From: Couchioplanes azureus
GTDB lineage: Bacteria > Actinomycetota > Actinomycetes > Mycobacteriales > Micromonosporaceae
Length of the DNA stretch: 64,000 nt
Direction of reading: 5' to 3'
NCBI RefSeq assembly: GCF_014648355.1
Contig: NZ_BMQY01000004.1
Span: 581,571 to 645,570 of the forward strand
The position numbers and the translations under genes were made by a program. Shown here one piece after another: positions 44,653 through 53,800 of this stretch. Numbering within the stretch: position 1 is the stretch's first letter; each line of letters opens with the position of its first letter. The notes beneath the pieces were generated by a model. The model was not told where the DNA came from. It worked only from the letters and a program-made list of their open reading frames with translations, and ran no database searches.

Positions 44653-45744
44653 TCACCGGGGGCCACGCCGCCACTGATGGGCCAGCAGCCAGGCGAGGTA
44701 GGACCCGCCGATGCCCGCCGTGGCGATGCCGACGGGCAGCTGGGCCGGGGCGAACAGACGCTGGACGGCGAGGTCGCTCGCCGTGAGCAGCAGGGCGCCC
44801 ATCAGCCCCGCCGCGAGCAGCCCGGGCCCGGCGGACCTGGTCAGCCGGTGCGCCAGCTGCGGCGCCACGAGGGCGAGGAAGGCGATCGGGCCGGCCGCCG
44901 CGGTGGCCACCCCGGCCAGCAGGACGCTCACCCCGAGCAGCAGTAGCCGGCTGCGCTCGACGGGTACGCCGAGAGCGGTCGCCGCGGCGTCGCCCATCTC
45001 CAGCAGGGACAACCGGCGGGCCTGCAGGAGGGCGACCGGGAGCAACAGCGCCGTGGCGACGAGTACGGGCTCGGCATGCTCCCACCCACGGCCGTTGAGT
45101 CCGCCGACCAGCCACGCTTGTGCGGCGATCGCGTCCTGCCAGGCGGCGCGGGCGATGAGGTAGGAGTTGACCGACAGGATCATCGCGCTGACGCCGATAC
45201 CCACCAGGATCAGCCGGAAGCCCTGCACCCCGTTCTTGAAGGCGAGCAGGTACACCAGGACGGAGGTGCCGACGGCACCGGCGACGGCGCCGAGGGCGGT
45301 ATCGATCATGCTGCCGTGCAGGACCACCACGACCAGGATCGCGCCGGTGGCCGCGCCGCTGGTGAGGCCGATGATGTCCGGGCTGGCCAGCGGGTTGCGC
45401 GACAAGCTCTGGGTGATCGCGCCGCTGACCCCCAGGGCGATGCCGACGACCAGGCCGGTGACCAGCCGGGGCAGCCGCAGCGTCGTCACGATGAACTCGG
45501 ACGCCGGATCACCCGCGCCCCACAGGGCCCGGACCGCGTCGAGCGCCGAGATCGGATAGTCGCCCGTGGTGATGGTCGCCACCGTGACGCCGGCCAGCGC
45601 GGCGATCAGGGCCGCGGCGACGATCGCGGGACGCGGCCGTACCCGCACCGACAGCCGGTCGCGCCGGTCGCGCAGCACGTGACCGCGCACGACGCGGACC
45701 GGCCGGGCGTCGTCGGCGGGGGCGGTCACCGCGGGCGGGTTCAC
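44653..45744 (-). CDS. Ferric-siderophore ABC permease 2 (FecCD family)
   Basis: 363 aa from GTG 45744, which overlaps the stop of permease 1 (GTGA). A basic cytoplasmic N-terminus of about 35 residues precedes the helices. Family features: LRLPRLVTGLVVGIALGVSG, ITQSLSRNPLASPDIIGLTS, GVSVLLAGVATAAAGPIAFL and APQLAHRLTRSAGPG. It forms a heterodimeric channel with permease 1. No periplasmic binding-protein gene is in the window, so the receptor is encoded elsewhere or beyond the NRPS. Confidence 0.95.
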   Translation of the reverse strand: MNPPAVTAPADDARPVRVVRGHVLRDRRDRLSVRVRPRPAIVAAALIAALAGVTVATITTGDYPISALDAVRALWGAGDPASEFIVTTLRLPRLVTGLVVGIALGVSGAITQSLSRNPLASPDIIGLTSGAATGAILVVVVLHGSMIDTALGAVAGAVGTSVLVYLLAFKNGVQGFRLILVGIGVSAMILSVNSYLIARAAWQDAIAAQAWLVGGLNGRGWEHAEPVLVATALLLPVALLQARRLSLLEMGDAAATALGVPVERSRLLLLGVSVLLAGVATAAAGPIAFLALVAPQLAHRLTRSAGPGLLAAGLMGALLLTASDLAVQRLFAPAQLPVGIATAGIGGSYLAWLLAHQWRRGPR

Positions 45745-46787
45745 AGTTCGGCCAGCTTCCGGCGGCGGCACAGGGCGATGAAGACGGGGGCACCGGCGAA
45801 GGCGGTGACGATGCCGACCTGCAGCTCCGCCGGGGCGATCAGGACCCGGCCGGCGACGTCGGAGCCGAGCAGCAGGATCGGCGCCAGCACCGCGGAGTAC
45901 GCCAGCACCCAGCGCTGGTCCGGGCCGACCAGCAGCCGGGCCAGGTGGGGTACGGCGAGGCCGACGAAGCCGATGGGGCCGGCCGCGGCGGTGGCGGCAC
46001 CGCAGAGCAGCGCCACGGCGAGCGCGCCGAGGGCTCTCGTCCGGCCGATGTGGGCGCCGAGGGCGTGGCCGGCCTGCTCGCCGAGGGCGAGCAGGTTCAG
46101 CGGCCGGGCGAGGGCCAGCGCGAGCGCGATCCCCGCCGCGATGAACGGCGCGATCTGCGCGACCACGTCGAGCTTGCGTCCGGCCAGTGACCCGATGTTC
46201 CAGAACCGGAACTCGTTGAAGGCGTTCGGGTCCAGCAGCAGCACGGCCGAGGTGAAGGCGATCAGCACGGCGCTGACCGCCGCCCCGGCGAGGACGAGCC
46301 GGTCCGGGGTGGCCGCGGCCCGGCCGGCGGAACCGAGCAGGTACACCACGACGCTGGCCACTGCGGCCCCGCCGAAGGCGAACCAGACGTAGCCGGTGAT
46401 CGCCGAGACGCCCAGGTAGGAGATGGCCACCACGACCGCGGCCGAGGCGCCCATGTTGACGCCGAGCAGGCCGGGGTCCGCCAGCGGGTTGCGGGCGAGC
46501 GCCTGCATCAGCGCGCCGGCGAGCCCGAGGGCCGCCCCGGCCAGCAGTCCGAGCAGCGCGCGGGGCAGCCGGAACTCGCGGATGACGAGCGCCTCCGTGG
46601 AGTTGTCGTCGTGCCACAGCGCGGCCCAGGTGGCGGCGGCGGAGACGTCCTTCGCCCCGATTCCCAGGCTGGCGACGACGACGACGGCGAGCACCACCAC
46701 CGCGAGCACCAGCCCACCGGTCCGGCGGCGCAGGTGGCCACCGGGGCGCCGGACGACCCCGGCCGTCGCCAGATCAACCGCGCTCAC
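45741..46787 (-). CDS. Ferric-siderophore ABC permease 1 (FecCD family)
   Basis: 348 aa; GTG 46787 after GGAAGGAGCC. Nine or ten membrane helices with LPRALLGLLAGAALGLAGAL, MQALARNPLADPGLLGVNMG, GPIGFVGLAVPHLARLLVGP and LLLGSDVAGRVLIAPAELQV, all typical of FecCD/BtuC permeases. It is first in the leftward uptake operon and about 130 bp from the iron box at 46920-46938. Confidence 0.95.
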   Translation of the reverse strand: MSAVDLATAGVVRRPGGHLRRRTGGLVLAVVVLAVVVVASLGIGAKDVSAAATWAALWHDDNSTEALVIREFRLPRALLGLLAGAALGLAGALMQALARNPLADPGLLGVNMGASAAVVVAISYLGVSAITGYVWFAFGGAAVASVVVYLLGSAGRAAATPDRLVLAGAAVSAVLIAFTSAVLLLDPNAFNEFRFWNIGSLAGRKLDVVAQIAPFIAAGIALALALARPLNLLALGEQAGHALGAHIGRTRALGALAVALLCGAATAAAGPIGFVGLAVPHLARLLVGPDQRWVLAYSAVLAPILLLGSDVAGRVLIAPAELQVGIVTAFAGAPVFIALCRRRKLAEL

Positions 46788-46919
46788 GAGGCTCCTTCCG
46801 GCCGTCGTACGGGGCTTCGCCGTGGTCCGGACAGGACCGGCCCGGGGCGTACGTCGCGCATCCGTGTCCCTCCGTTGCCGGCCGCCGAGGCGAGGTGTGC
46901 ACCGCCGCCCGAGCGTACC

Positions 46920-46938
46920 TTAGGCTAGCCTTACCTTC
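46920..46938. promoter_or_regulatory. IdeR/DmdR-type iron box between uptake and export operons
   Basis: TTAGGCTAGCCTTACCTTC matches the actinobacterial iron box (TTAGGTTAGSCTAACCTAA) at 15 of 19 positions, with an intact TTAGGCTAGCCT core. It lies in the 226-bp gap between the divergent permease and exporter genes and is well placed to repress both when Fe(II) is plentiful. The regulator gene is not in the window. The rest of the gap holds no gene. Confidence 0.85.
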
Positions 46939-47013
46939 CGCCTCCGGGACGCGCGGTGTGACCCGCGGTGGCTGAACTCACCCGATCCGGCGCATCTGTC
47001 GGAGGAAACCACG

Positions 47014-48726
47014 ATGGACCGGAGGTGGTCGGTGCGCGCCACGACACGATCGGGGCCGAGCCTGCTGCGCCGCACGATCGCCGGACACGGGCGGCTGGTC
47101 GCCGGTGGCGCCGTGCTCGCCGCCGCCCATCAGGCGGGCGAGGCGGGCGTACCGATCCTCGTCGGCGTCGTCATCGACGAAGCGATCTCGAGCGGACGCC
47201 CGGCCGAGCTGATCCGGGGGCTGCTCCTGCTCGCCGCGGTCATCGCCGCCCTGTCCCTGTGTTTCCGGTACAGCCTGCGGATGGAGGAGCGCGCCGCGTT
47301 CGAGGGGGCGCACCGGTTGCGGATCGCGCTCGCCGCCCGGGTGCTGGACCCGGCCGGCGGCGCCGAGCGCGGCCGGCTGGCCGGCGAGCTGACGAGCACC
47401 GCCACCAGCGACGCCCAGCGCGCCGGCGACGTGAACCTCGCCCTGCCCCGGGCGGCGGCGGCCGTCTTCGGCCTGCTCGTCGCCGCGGTGGCCCTGCTGC
47501 GCATCTCGGTCCCGCTCGGGCTGCTCGTCCTGCTCGGCTCGCCCGTCCTGCTGCTCCTGGCACATCTGCTGGGCCGGCCGCTGGAGCGTCGCAGCCACGT
47601 CGAACAGGAGCGCGCCGCCCAGGCCTCCGGGATCGCCGCGGACCTGATCGCCGGCGTGCGCTCGCTCAAGGGAATCGGGGCCGAGGCCACGGCGGCCGAC
47701 CGGTACCGGCGTACGAGCCGGGAGTCGATGGCGGCGGCGGTACGGGCGGCCGGCGCGCAGGCCTGGCTGGACGGTGCCATGCTCGCCGTCAACGGCCTGT
47801 TCCTGGCCGCGATCGCCCTCGTCGGCGGCCGGCTCGCCGCGCGCGGTGAGCTGAGCGTCGGTGAGCTGGTCACCGCCGTCGGTCTGGCCCAGTTCCTGGT
47901 CTGGCCACTGTCTCTCTTCTCCTGGGTGAACGGGCAGCTCGCCCAGGCCCGCGCCTCGGCCACCCGGATAGCGGCCGTGCTGTCCGCTCCCCCGGCGGTG
48001 CCCCCGGGCGGCGCCGCCGTGCCGCGACCGGTGCGCGGGCGGCTGCGGCTGCGCGGTGTCTCGCACGCCGGCCTGCGCGATCTCGACCTGGACGTGGCTC
48101 CCGGCGAGCTGGTCGGTGTCGTGACGACCGAGCCCGCCGAGGCGACCGCCCTGGTGCGGTGCCTCGCGCGCGAGACGGATCCGGCCGACGGCAGCATCGC
48201 GCTCGACGGCAGCTCACTGTCCGGACTGGACCCGGACGACATCCGCGCGACGCTGCTGGTCGCCGCGCACGACGCGGAACTCTTCGCCGACAGCCTGCTC
48301 GACAACGTCGCCGCCGCGGCCCGTTCGCCGGAGGCCCTGGAGCAGGCGCTGGCCGCGGCGGGAGTGCACGAGCTGGCCGGCGCGCTGCCGGACGGCCTCG
48401 ACACCGCGGTGAGCGAACGCGGCCGGTCGCTCTCCGGCGGCCAGCGCCAGCGGGCGGCCCTGGCCAGGGCGCTCGCCGCGGACCCGCCGGTCCTGGTGCT
48501 CCACGACCCCACCACGGCCGTCGACGCCGTCACCGAGGCCGCCCTCGCGCGCGGGATCCGGCGGACCCGCCAGGGCCGTACCACCCTGCTGGTGACCACC
48601 AGCCCCGCGCTCCTGACGATCACCGACCGGGTGGTCTTCGTCGACGGCGGCTCGGTCGCCGCCGCCGGCCACCACGGCGACCTGCTCCGTGCCCACCCGC
48701 GCTACCGCGCCGCCGTCCTCACCTGA
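47014..48726 (+). CDS. ABC exporter half-transporter 1 (degenerate Walker A)
   Basis: 570 aa; ATG 47014 after GGAGGAAA. Six membrane helices (15-310) and an ABC domain (about 345-570). The P-loop is destroyed: VGVVTTEPAEATALVRCL stands where GxxGxGKST should be (near residue 370). Walker B reads VLVLHDPTTAVD without the catalytic Glu. The signature LSGGQRQRAALARALAADPP (near 475) is intact. It can therefore only supply the signature half of an ATP site. The partner downstream has the complementary pattern. A divergent iron box and the adjacent NRPS point to siderophore export. Confidence 0.92.
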   Translation: MDRRWSVRATTRSGPSLLRRTIAGHGRLVAGGAVLAAAHQAGEAGVPILVGVVIDEAISSGRPAELIRGLLLLAAVIAALSLCFRYSLRMEERAAFEGAHRLRIALAARVLDPAGGAERGRLAGELTSTATSDAQRAGDVNLALPRAAAAVFGLLVAAVALLRISVPLGLLVLLGSPVLLLLAHLLGRPLERRSHVEQERAAQASGIAADLIAGVRSLKGIGAEATAADRYRRTSRESMAAAVRAAGAQAWLDGAMLAVNGLFLAAIALVGGRLAARGELSVGELVTAVGLAQFLVWPLSLFSWVNGQLAQARASATRIAAVLSAPPAVPPGGAAVPRPVRGRLRLRGVSHAGLRDLDLDVAPGELVGVVTTEPAEATALVRCLARETDPADGSIALDGSSLSGLDPDDIRATLLVAAHDAELFADSLLDNVAAAARSPEALEQALAAAGVHELAGALPDGLDTAVSERGRSLSGGQRQRAALARALAADPPVLVLHDPTTAVDAVTEAALARGIRRTRQGRTTLLVTTSPALLTITDRVVFVDGGSVAAAGHHGDLLRAHPRYRAAVLT

Positions 48727-48761
48727 GCCGGCCGAGCCGCCCCATCGATCAGGAGATGTCG

Positions 48762-50558
48762 ATGACCGTTCCGCACGACGCCACGCCGGGAGCCGTCCGG
48801 CAGCTGCTGCCCACCGCGACCGGTGCCGACACCCGCGCCGCGGTGCGCCGGCTGCTGCGACCGCACCGGTCGCTGGCCGCGGCCGGTCTGGTCGTCCTGG
48901 TCGCCGGTACGGCGATCGGACTGCTCACGGCGCCGCTGCTCGGCCACCTCATCGACCTCGTCGCCGCCGGCCGCCCGGCCGCCGCGCTCACCCCGCCGGT
49001 CGTCGCGCTCGCGGTGGTCGCGATCGCGCAGGGGGTCTGCACCGCCTCCGGGGTCTCCCTCGTCGCCCGTCTCGGCGAGGCGATGCTCGCCCGGCTGCGG
49101 GAACGCTTCGTCGAGCGGGCCCTGCAGCTCTCCCTGGAGCGGCTGGAGGAGGCCGGCGCGGGCGATCTCACCGCGCGGGTCACCCGCGACGTGACCGCCA
49201 TCACCGAAGCGGTCCGCCACGCCCTGCCGGTCCTGGTCCGGTCGGGCCTGACCGTGGCCCTCACCCTGGCCGGACTCGCGGTGCTCGACTGGCGGTTCCT
49301 GCTCGCCGCGCTGCTCGCCGTGCCGATCCAGCTGCACACCGTCCGCTGGTACAGCGGCCATGCCCGCAAGATCTACGCCGCGCACCGGGTCGCCGACGGC
49401 GCTCAGCAGCAACAGCTCCTCGACAGCATCGCGGGCGCGGCGACCGTCCGGGCGTTCCGGCTCGGCGACCGGCACGTCGGGCAGGTGGCGCAGCGCTCGC
49501 GCGCCGTGGTGGACCTGGCGATGCGCGGCATCCGGCTGCTCACCGGCTTCTACGGCCGGCTCAACGCCGCCGAGTTCGTGGCGTTGGCGGGTGTGCTCGT
49601 CGCCGGGTTCCTGCTGGTGCGCACCGGATCCGCGACCATCGGCACGGCGACCGCCGCGGCGCTGTACGTGCACAACCTGTTCAACCCGATCAATGCGGCG
49701 CTGGCCCTGGCCGACACCGCGCAGGCGGCCACCGCGAGCCTCGCCCGGCTCGTCGGGGTCGCCGACCAGCCGGCCGCGCCGCCGCGCGCCGCCACGGCAC
49801 CCCCCGTCGACACGTCCGTCAAGGCGGCCGGCGTCGAGTACGCCTACCGCAGCGGCCACGAGGTGCTGCACGGCGTGGACCTCGAGCTGGCTCCGGGAGA
49901 GCGGGTGGCGCTGGTGGGCGCGAGCGGCGCCGGGAAGACCACCCTCGCCAAGCTCGTCGCCGGGGTGCACCGGCCGGCCGACGGCTCGATCAGGCTCGGC
50001 GGCGTGGAGCTGACCGAGCTCGATCCCGCCCTCGTCCGACGCACCATCGCCCTGGTCACCCAGGAGGTCCACGTCTTCGCCGGTCCCCTGGCGGAGGATC
50101 TGCGGCTCGCGCGCCCCGGCGCGGGCGACGCGCAGCTGCGCGCGGCGCTCGACCGGGTGGGCGCGCTCGGCTGGGCCGACGCGCTGCCCGACGGGCTGGG
50201 CACCGTGGTCGGCGAGGGCGGGCACCGGCTCACCGCGGCCCAGGCCCAGCAGGTCGCCCTGGCCCGGCTGGTCCTCGCCGACCCGCCGGTCGCGATCCTG
50301 GACGAGGCCACCGCGGACGCCGGCAGCGCCAGCGCCCGGGACCTGGAGCACGCGGCCGCCCGGGCGCTCGACGGCCGCAGCGCGCTCGTCGTGGCGCACC
50401 GGCTCACCCAGGCCGCGGCCGCGGACCGGGTGGTGTTGCTCGCCGACGGGCGGGTGGTGGAGAGCGGCACCCATGCGGACCTGATCGCGGCCGGCGGGCG
50501 GTACGCCGAGCTGTGGCGCGCCTGGTCGGGCAGCCGCGAGACCGGGTCTGCCCACTGA
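48762..50558 (+). CDS. ABC exporter half-transporter 2 (degenerate signature)
   Basis: 598 aa from ATG 48762; AGGAG lies 6 bp upstream, while the ATG at 48756 would abut it. Six membrane helices (30-325). The ABC domain has an intact Walker A (VGASGAGKTTLAKL, near 385) and Walker B with Glu (VAILDEATAD), plus the H-loop VVAHRLTQ. The signature, however, is LTAAQAQQVALARLVLADPP instead of LSGGQ. In a heterodimer with half-transporter 1 this leaves one competent and one dead ATP site. It is 35 bp downstream of its partner on the same strand and ends in the strong terminator at 50564-50600. Confidence 0.93.
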   Translation: MTVPHDATPGAVRQLLPTATGADTRAAVRRLLRPHRSLAAAGLVVLVAGTAIGLLTAPLLGHLIDLVAAGRPAAALTPPVVALAVVAIAQGVCTASGVSLVARLGEAMLARLRERFVERALQLSLERLEEAGAGDLTARVTRDVTAITEAVRHALPVLVRSGLTVALTLAGLAVLDWRFLLAALLAVPIQLHTVRWYSGHARKIYAAHRVADGAQQQQLLDSIAGAATVRAFRLGDRHVGQVAQRSRAVVDLAMRGIRLLTGFYGRLNAAEFVALAGVLVAGFLLVRTGSATIGTATAAALYVHNLFNPINAALALADTAQAATASLARLVGVADQPAAPPRAATAPPVDTSVKAAGVEYAYRSGHEVLHGVDLELAPGERVALVGASGAGKTTLAKLVAGVHRPADGSIRLGGVELTELDPALVRRTIALVTQEVHVFAGPLAEDLRLARPGAGDAQLRAALDRVGALGWADALPDGLGTVVGEGGHRLTAAQAQQVALARLVLADPPVAILDEATADAGSASARDLEHAAARALDGRSALVVAHRLTQAAAADRVVLLADGRVVESGTHADLIAAGGRYAELWRAWSGSRETGSAH

Positions 50559-50563
50559 CGACG

Positions 50564-50600
50564 TCGCCGAGGGCACCCCTGGACGGGGTGCCCTCGGCGA
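50564..50600. terminator. Perfect 16-bp bidirectional stem-loop between exporter and mbtH
   Basis: TCGCCGAGGGCACCCC (50564-50579), loop TGGAC, GGGGTGCCCTCGGCGA (50585-50600): a perfect 16-bp stem between the converging exporter and MbtH/NRPS operons. The plus strand continues TTCGTG, with no real T-tract. Confidence 0.85.
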
Positions 50601-50618
50601 TTCGTGAGGGGGTGACGG

Positions 50619-50840
50619 CTACCGCGCGGCGGCGTCCGCCATCTGCTCGCGCAGGCTCCGCGGCCGCAGGTCCGTCCAGTTCTCCTCGACGTAGGCGAGG
50701 CAGGCGGCCCGCGAGTCCTCGCCGAACACCACGGTCCAGCCGGCGGGCACCTCGACGAACGACGGCCACAGCGAGTGCTGCTGCTCGTCGTTGACGAGGA
50801 CCAGGTAGCGGCCGTCGGCGTTCTCGAACGGGTTGGTCAT
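50619..50840 (-). CDS. MbtH-like NRPS partner protein
   Basis: 73 aa, the standard size. All family landmarks are present: NPFENADGRYLVLVNDEQQH, SLWPSFVEVPAGWTVVFGED and VEENWTDLRP, with the conserved Trp residues in SLWP, GWT and NWTDLRP. MbtH proteins bind A domains and are needed for their folding or activity. The ATG overlaps the NRPS stop (ATGA, 4 bp) and has its ribosome site (GAGGAGCGAG) inside the NRPS, so it is translated in step with it. It is unusual in being downstream of the synthetase. Confidence 0.97.
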   Translation of the reverse strand: MTNPFENADGRYLVLVNDEQQHSLWPSFVEVPAGWTVVFGEDSRAACLAYVEENWTDLRPRSLREQMADAAAR

Positions 50841-53800
50841 GACTCGCTCCTCATGCTGGAAAGGTGGGACAAGGTCCGGTCGGGGTCGGCGGCGGCCGCC
50901 GCGAGCAGGTCGAGCAGGTCGCCGGCAAGCCGCTGCACCGTCGCGCGGTCGAACAGGTCGGTGGCGTACTCGAGGTAGCACTGGACCGCCCCGTCGCCCC
51001 GCGGCTCGTAGAAGCTGAGCGTCAGCTCGGCCGCCGTGGCCCGGATCGGCACCGGCTGCAGCGATCCGTGGCCGCCCTCCAGGACCGCCAGGTCCGCCTG
51101 TTCGTGGTGCACGATCATCACCTGGGGTGCCCGGACGCCGCCGAGCTCGCTCAGCACGTCGGCGAAGGGCACGTCCTGCCGGTCGAGCGCGCTGAGGTTG
51201 GTCCGGCGGATCCGGGTCAGCAGCTCGCCGAAGGTCGGGTCGCCGGTGGTGTCGGTACGCAGCACGACGGTGTTGAAGAAGCAGCCGACCAGGTCGACCA
51301 GGGTCTCCTCGGTACGGCCGGCGACGAGGGTACCGATCGGCAGGTCGGTACCGGCGCCCCGGCCGGTGAGCAGCGCGGCCAACGCCGCCTGCAACACCAT
51401 GAACATGCTCGTCCCGGTCGCCCGGGCGAGCCGGTCGACGGCGCGGTGCAGGTCCGCGTCGAGCGGCGCCTCCACATAGTCGCCACCGTGGCCCGGCCGG
51501 CCCGTGCGGCGCCGGTCGGCCGGCAGGGCGAGCTCGGCCGGCAAGCCCCGCAACGCCTGACGCCAGTAGGTCAGCTGACGCGCGTGCCGGCTGCCCGGGT
51601 CGGCGGGGTCGCCGAGCAGCTCGTACTGCCAGCGGGTGTAGTCGGCGTAGCCGACCGGCAGCGGGGTCCAGTCCGGCGCCCTCCCGGCCAGCCGGGCGGC
51701 GTACGCGGTGCTCAGGTCGCGGAAGAGCGGCACCACCGACCACTCGTCCACCCCGGTGTAGCCCATGGTGAACAGCAGTGCCTGCTCGCCCGCCTCGCCG
51801 GTGAGCAGCCGGGCGCGCAGCGGCGGCGCCGTGGCCAGGTCGACCGGCTCGTGGGCCAGCTCGGCGAGGCGCCGGTCCAGCCCCCCGCCCGCGACCCGCT
51901 CGGTCTCCACGGCCGGCGCGTCCACGAGCTGCTGGTACACCGTGCCGTCGCGCTCGACGAGGAGTGTGCGCAGCGGCTCGTGCCGCAGCACCACGTCGCG
52001 GATCGCCGCCGCGAGCGCCGCGGCGTCCAGGCCCCCGGCCGACCGCAGCGCGAGGGCGTGGTCGTACCCGGGACGGTCGCGGCGCAGGTCCCGGCGCCAC
52101 CGCTGCACCGGGGCGATCGGCAGCAGCGCCGGCCGCTCCCGCGCCGTCAGCGGCGGCCGGGCCGACGTGGCACCGGCGAGCTGTCCGGCCAGACCGGCGA
52201 CCGTCGGGGTGTCGAAGACCTCGCGGATGGTCAGTTCCGCGCCGAACGCCGACCGGATCCGGCCGATCAGTCGCATCGCCGCCATGGAGTGGCCGCCGAG
52301 CGCGAAGAAGTTGTCCTGGATCCCGACCGCGGGCAGCCCGAGGACCTCGGCGAACAGCTCGGCGAGGGCGTGCTGTTCGGCGGTGACCGGGCGCTCGTCG
52401 CCGGTCATCGCCGACCAGTCCGGCCGGGGCAGCGCCCGGCGGTCGAGCTTGCCGTTCGGGGTCAGCGGCAGCGGATCGGCCAGCGTCACCACGGCCGCGG
52501 GCACCATGTAGTCCGGCAGCAGTCCGGCCAGGTGGGCACGGAGCTCCGCCGGGGTGACCGGGTCGTCCCCGGTCACCGCGTAGCCGATCAACCGGGTGTG
52601 CTCGCCACCGGAGTCCGCGACGACCGCGGCCTGCCGCACCCGCGGATGACCGGAGAGCGCCCCGGAGATCTCGCCCAGCTCGATCCGGAAGCCCCGGATC
52701 TTCACCTGCTCGTCGACCCGGCCGAGGAAGTCCAGGTTGCCGTCGGCGCGCCACCGGGCCCGGTCCCCCGTCCGGTACATCCGGGAGCCGGGCGGACCGA
52801 ACGGGCAGGCGACGAAGCGCTCCGAGGTGAGGGCGGACCGGCCGAGGTAACCGCGCGCCAGTCCCCGGCCGGAGACGTACAGCTCCCCCACCACCCCGGG
52901 CGGGACCGGACGCAGCCGGGCGTCGAGGACGTACACGGTCGTGTTGGGGTCCGGCACGCCGATCGGCACCGCCGCGTTCCAGCCGGGCGACGCCTGCCAC
53001 AGGGTGGAGTTCACGGTCGCCTCGGTCAGCCCGTACGCCGCGAGCAGGTTGAGCCGGCTCGCCCAGCGGCCGATCAGATCCGGCGGCACGGTCTCGGTCC
53101 CGACCAGGACGGTGGCACCGGCCGGCAGTTCGCAGTCGGCCGGCAGCGCAGCCACCAGCGACGGGGGCAGGATCATGTGGGTGATCCGCCGCTCGTGCAG
53201 GAACTCGGTGAGCGCCGGCCCGGCGACCCGCACCTCCTCCGGGGCGAGCACGAGCTGCCCGCCGACGCAGAGCGCCATGGTGAGCTCGAAGACCGCCACG
53301 TCGAAGCCGACCGACGCGAACTGCAGGACCCGGCTGTCGGCGGTGAGGCTCATCCGGTCCACCGCGGTGGCGGCCAGGCTGGCGATGCCGTCGTGGCCGA
53401 CGGCGACGCCCTTGGGCCGGCCGGTGGAGCCGGAGGTGTAGATGACGTACGCGGCCTGGTCGAGGCCGACCGGCCCGGTGGGCAGCGGCGACGGATCCAG
53501 CGCGGCCAGTTCGCCGGCGACGGCGGGACCGTCGAGCAGCAGCCGGTCCACGCCGTCGACCTCGGGCACCCGCGGCGCCTCGGACGTCGTGGCGACCACG
53601 ACGCCCGCGGCCGAGTCGCCGAGCATGTACGCGATGCGCTCGGCCGGGTGCGACAGGTCGAGCGGCAGGTAGGCGGCGCCGAGCTTCAGCACGCCGAGCA
53701 CGGTGGCGACCATCTCCACCGACCGGGGAACCGCGATGGCGACGACGCTCTCGCGACCGACGCCGCGGGCGGCCAGCAGCCGGGCGATCCGGTTGGCCTG

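Noticed and set aside
43725..46787. Vitamin B12 (BtuCD) uptake operon
   Set aside because: FecCD permeases are homologous to BtuC, but the iron box, adjacent NRPS and exporter make ferric siderophore uptake much more likely.
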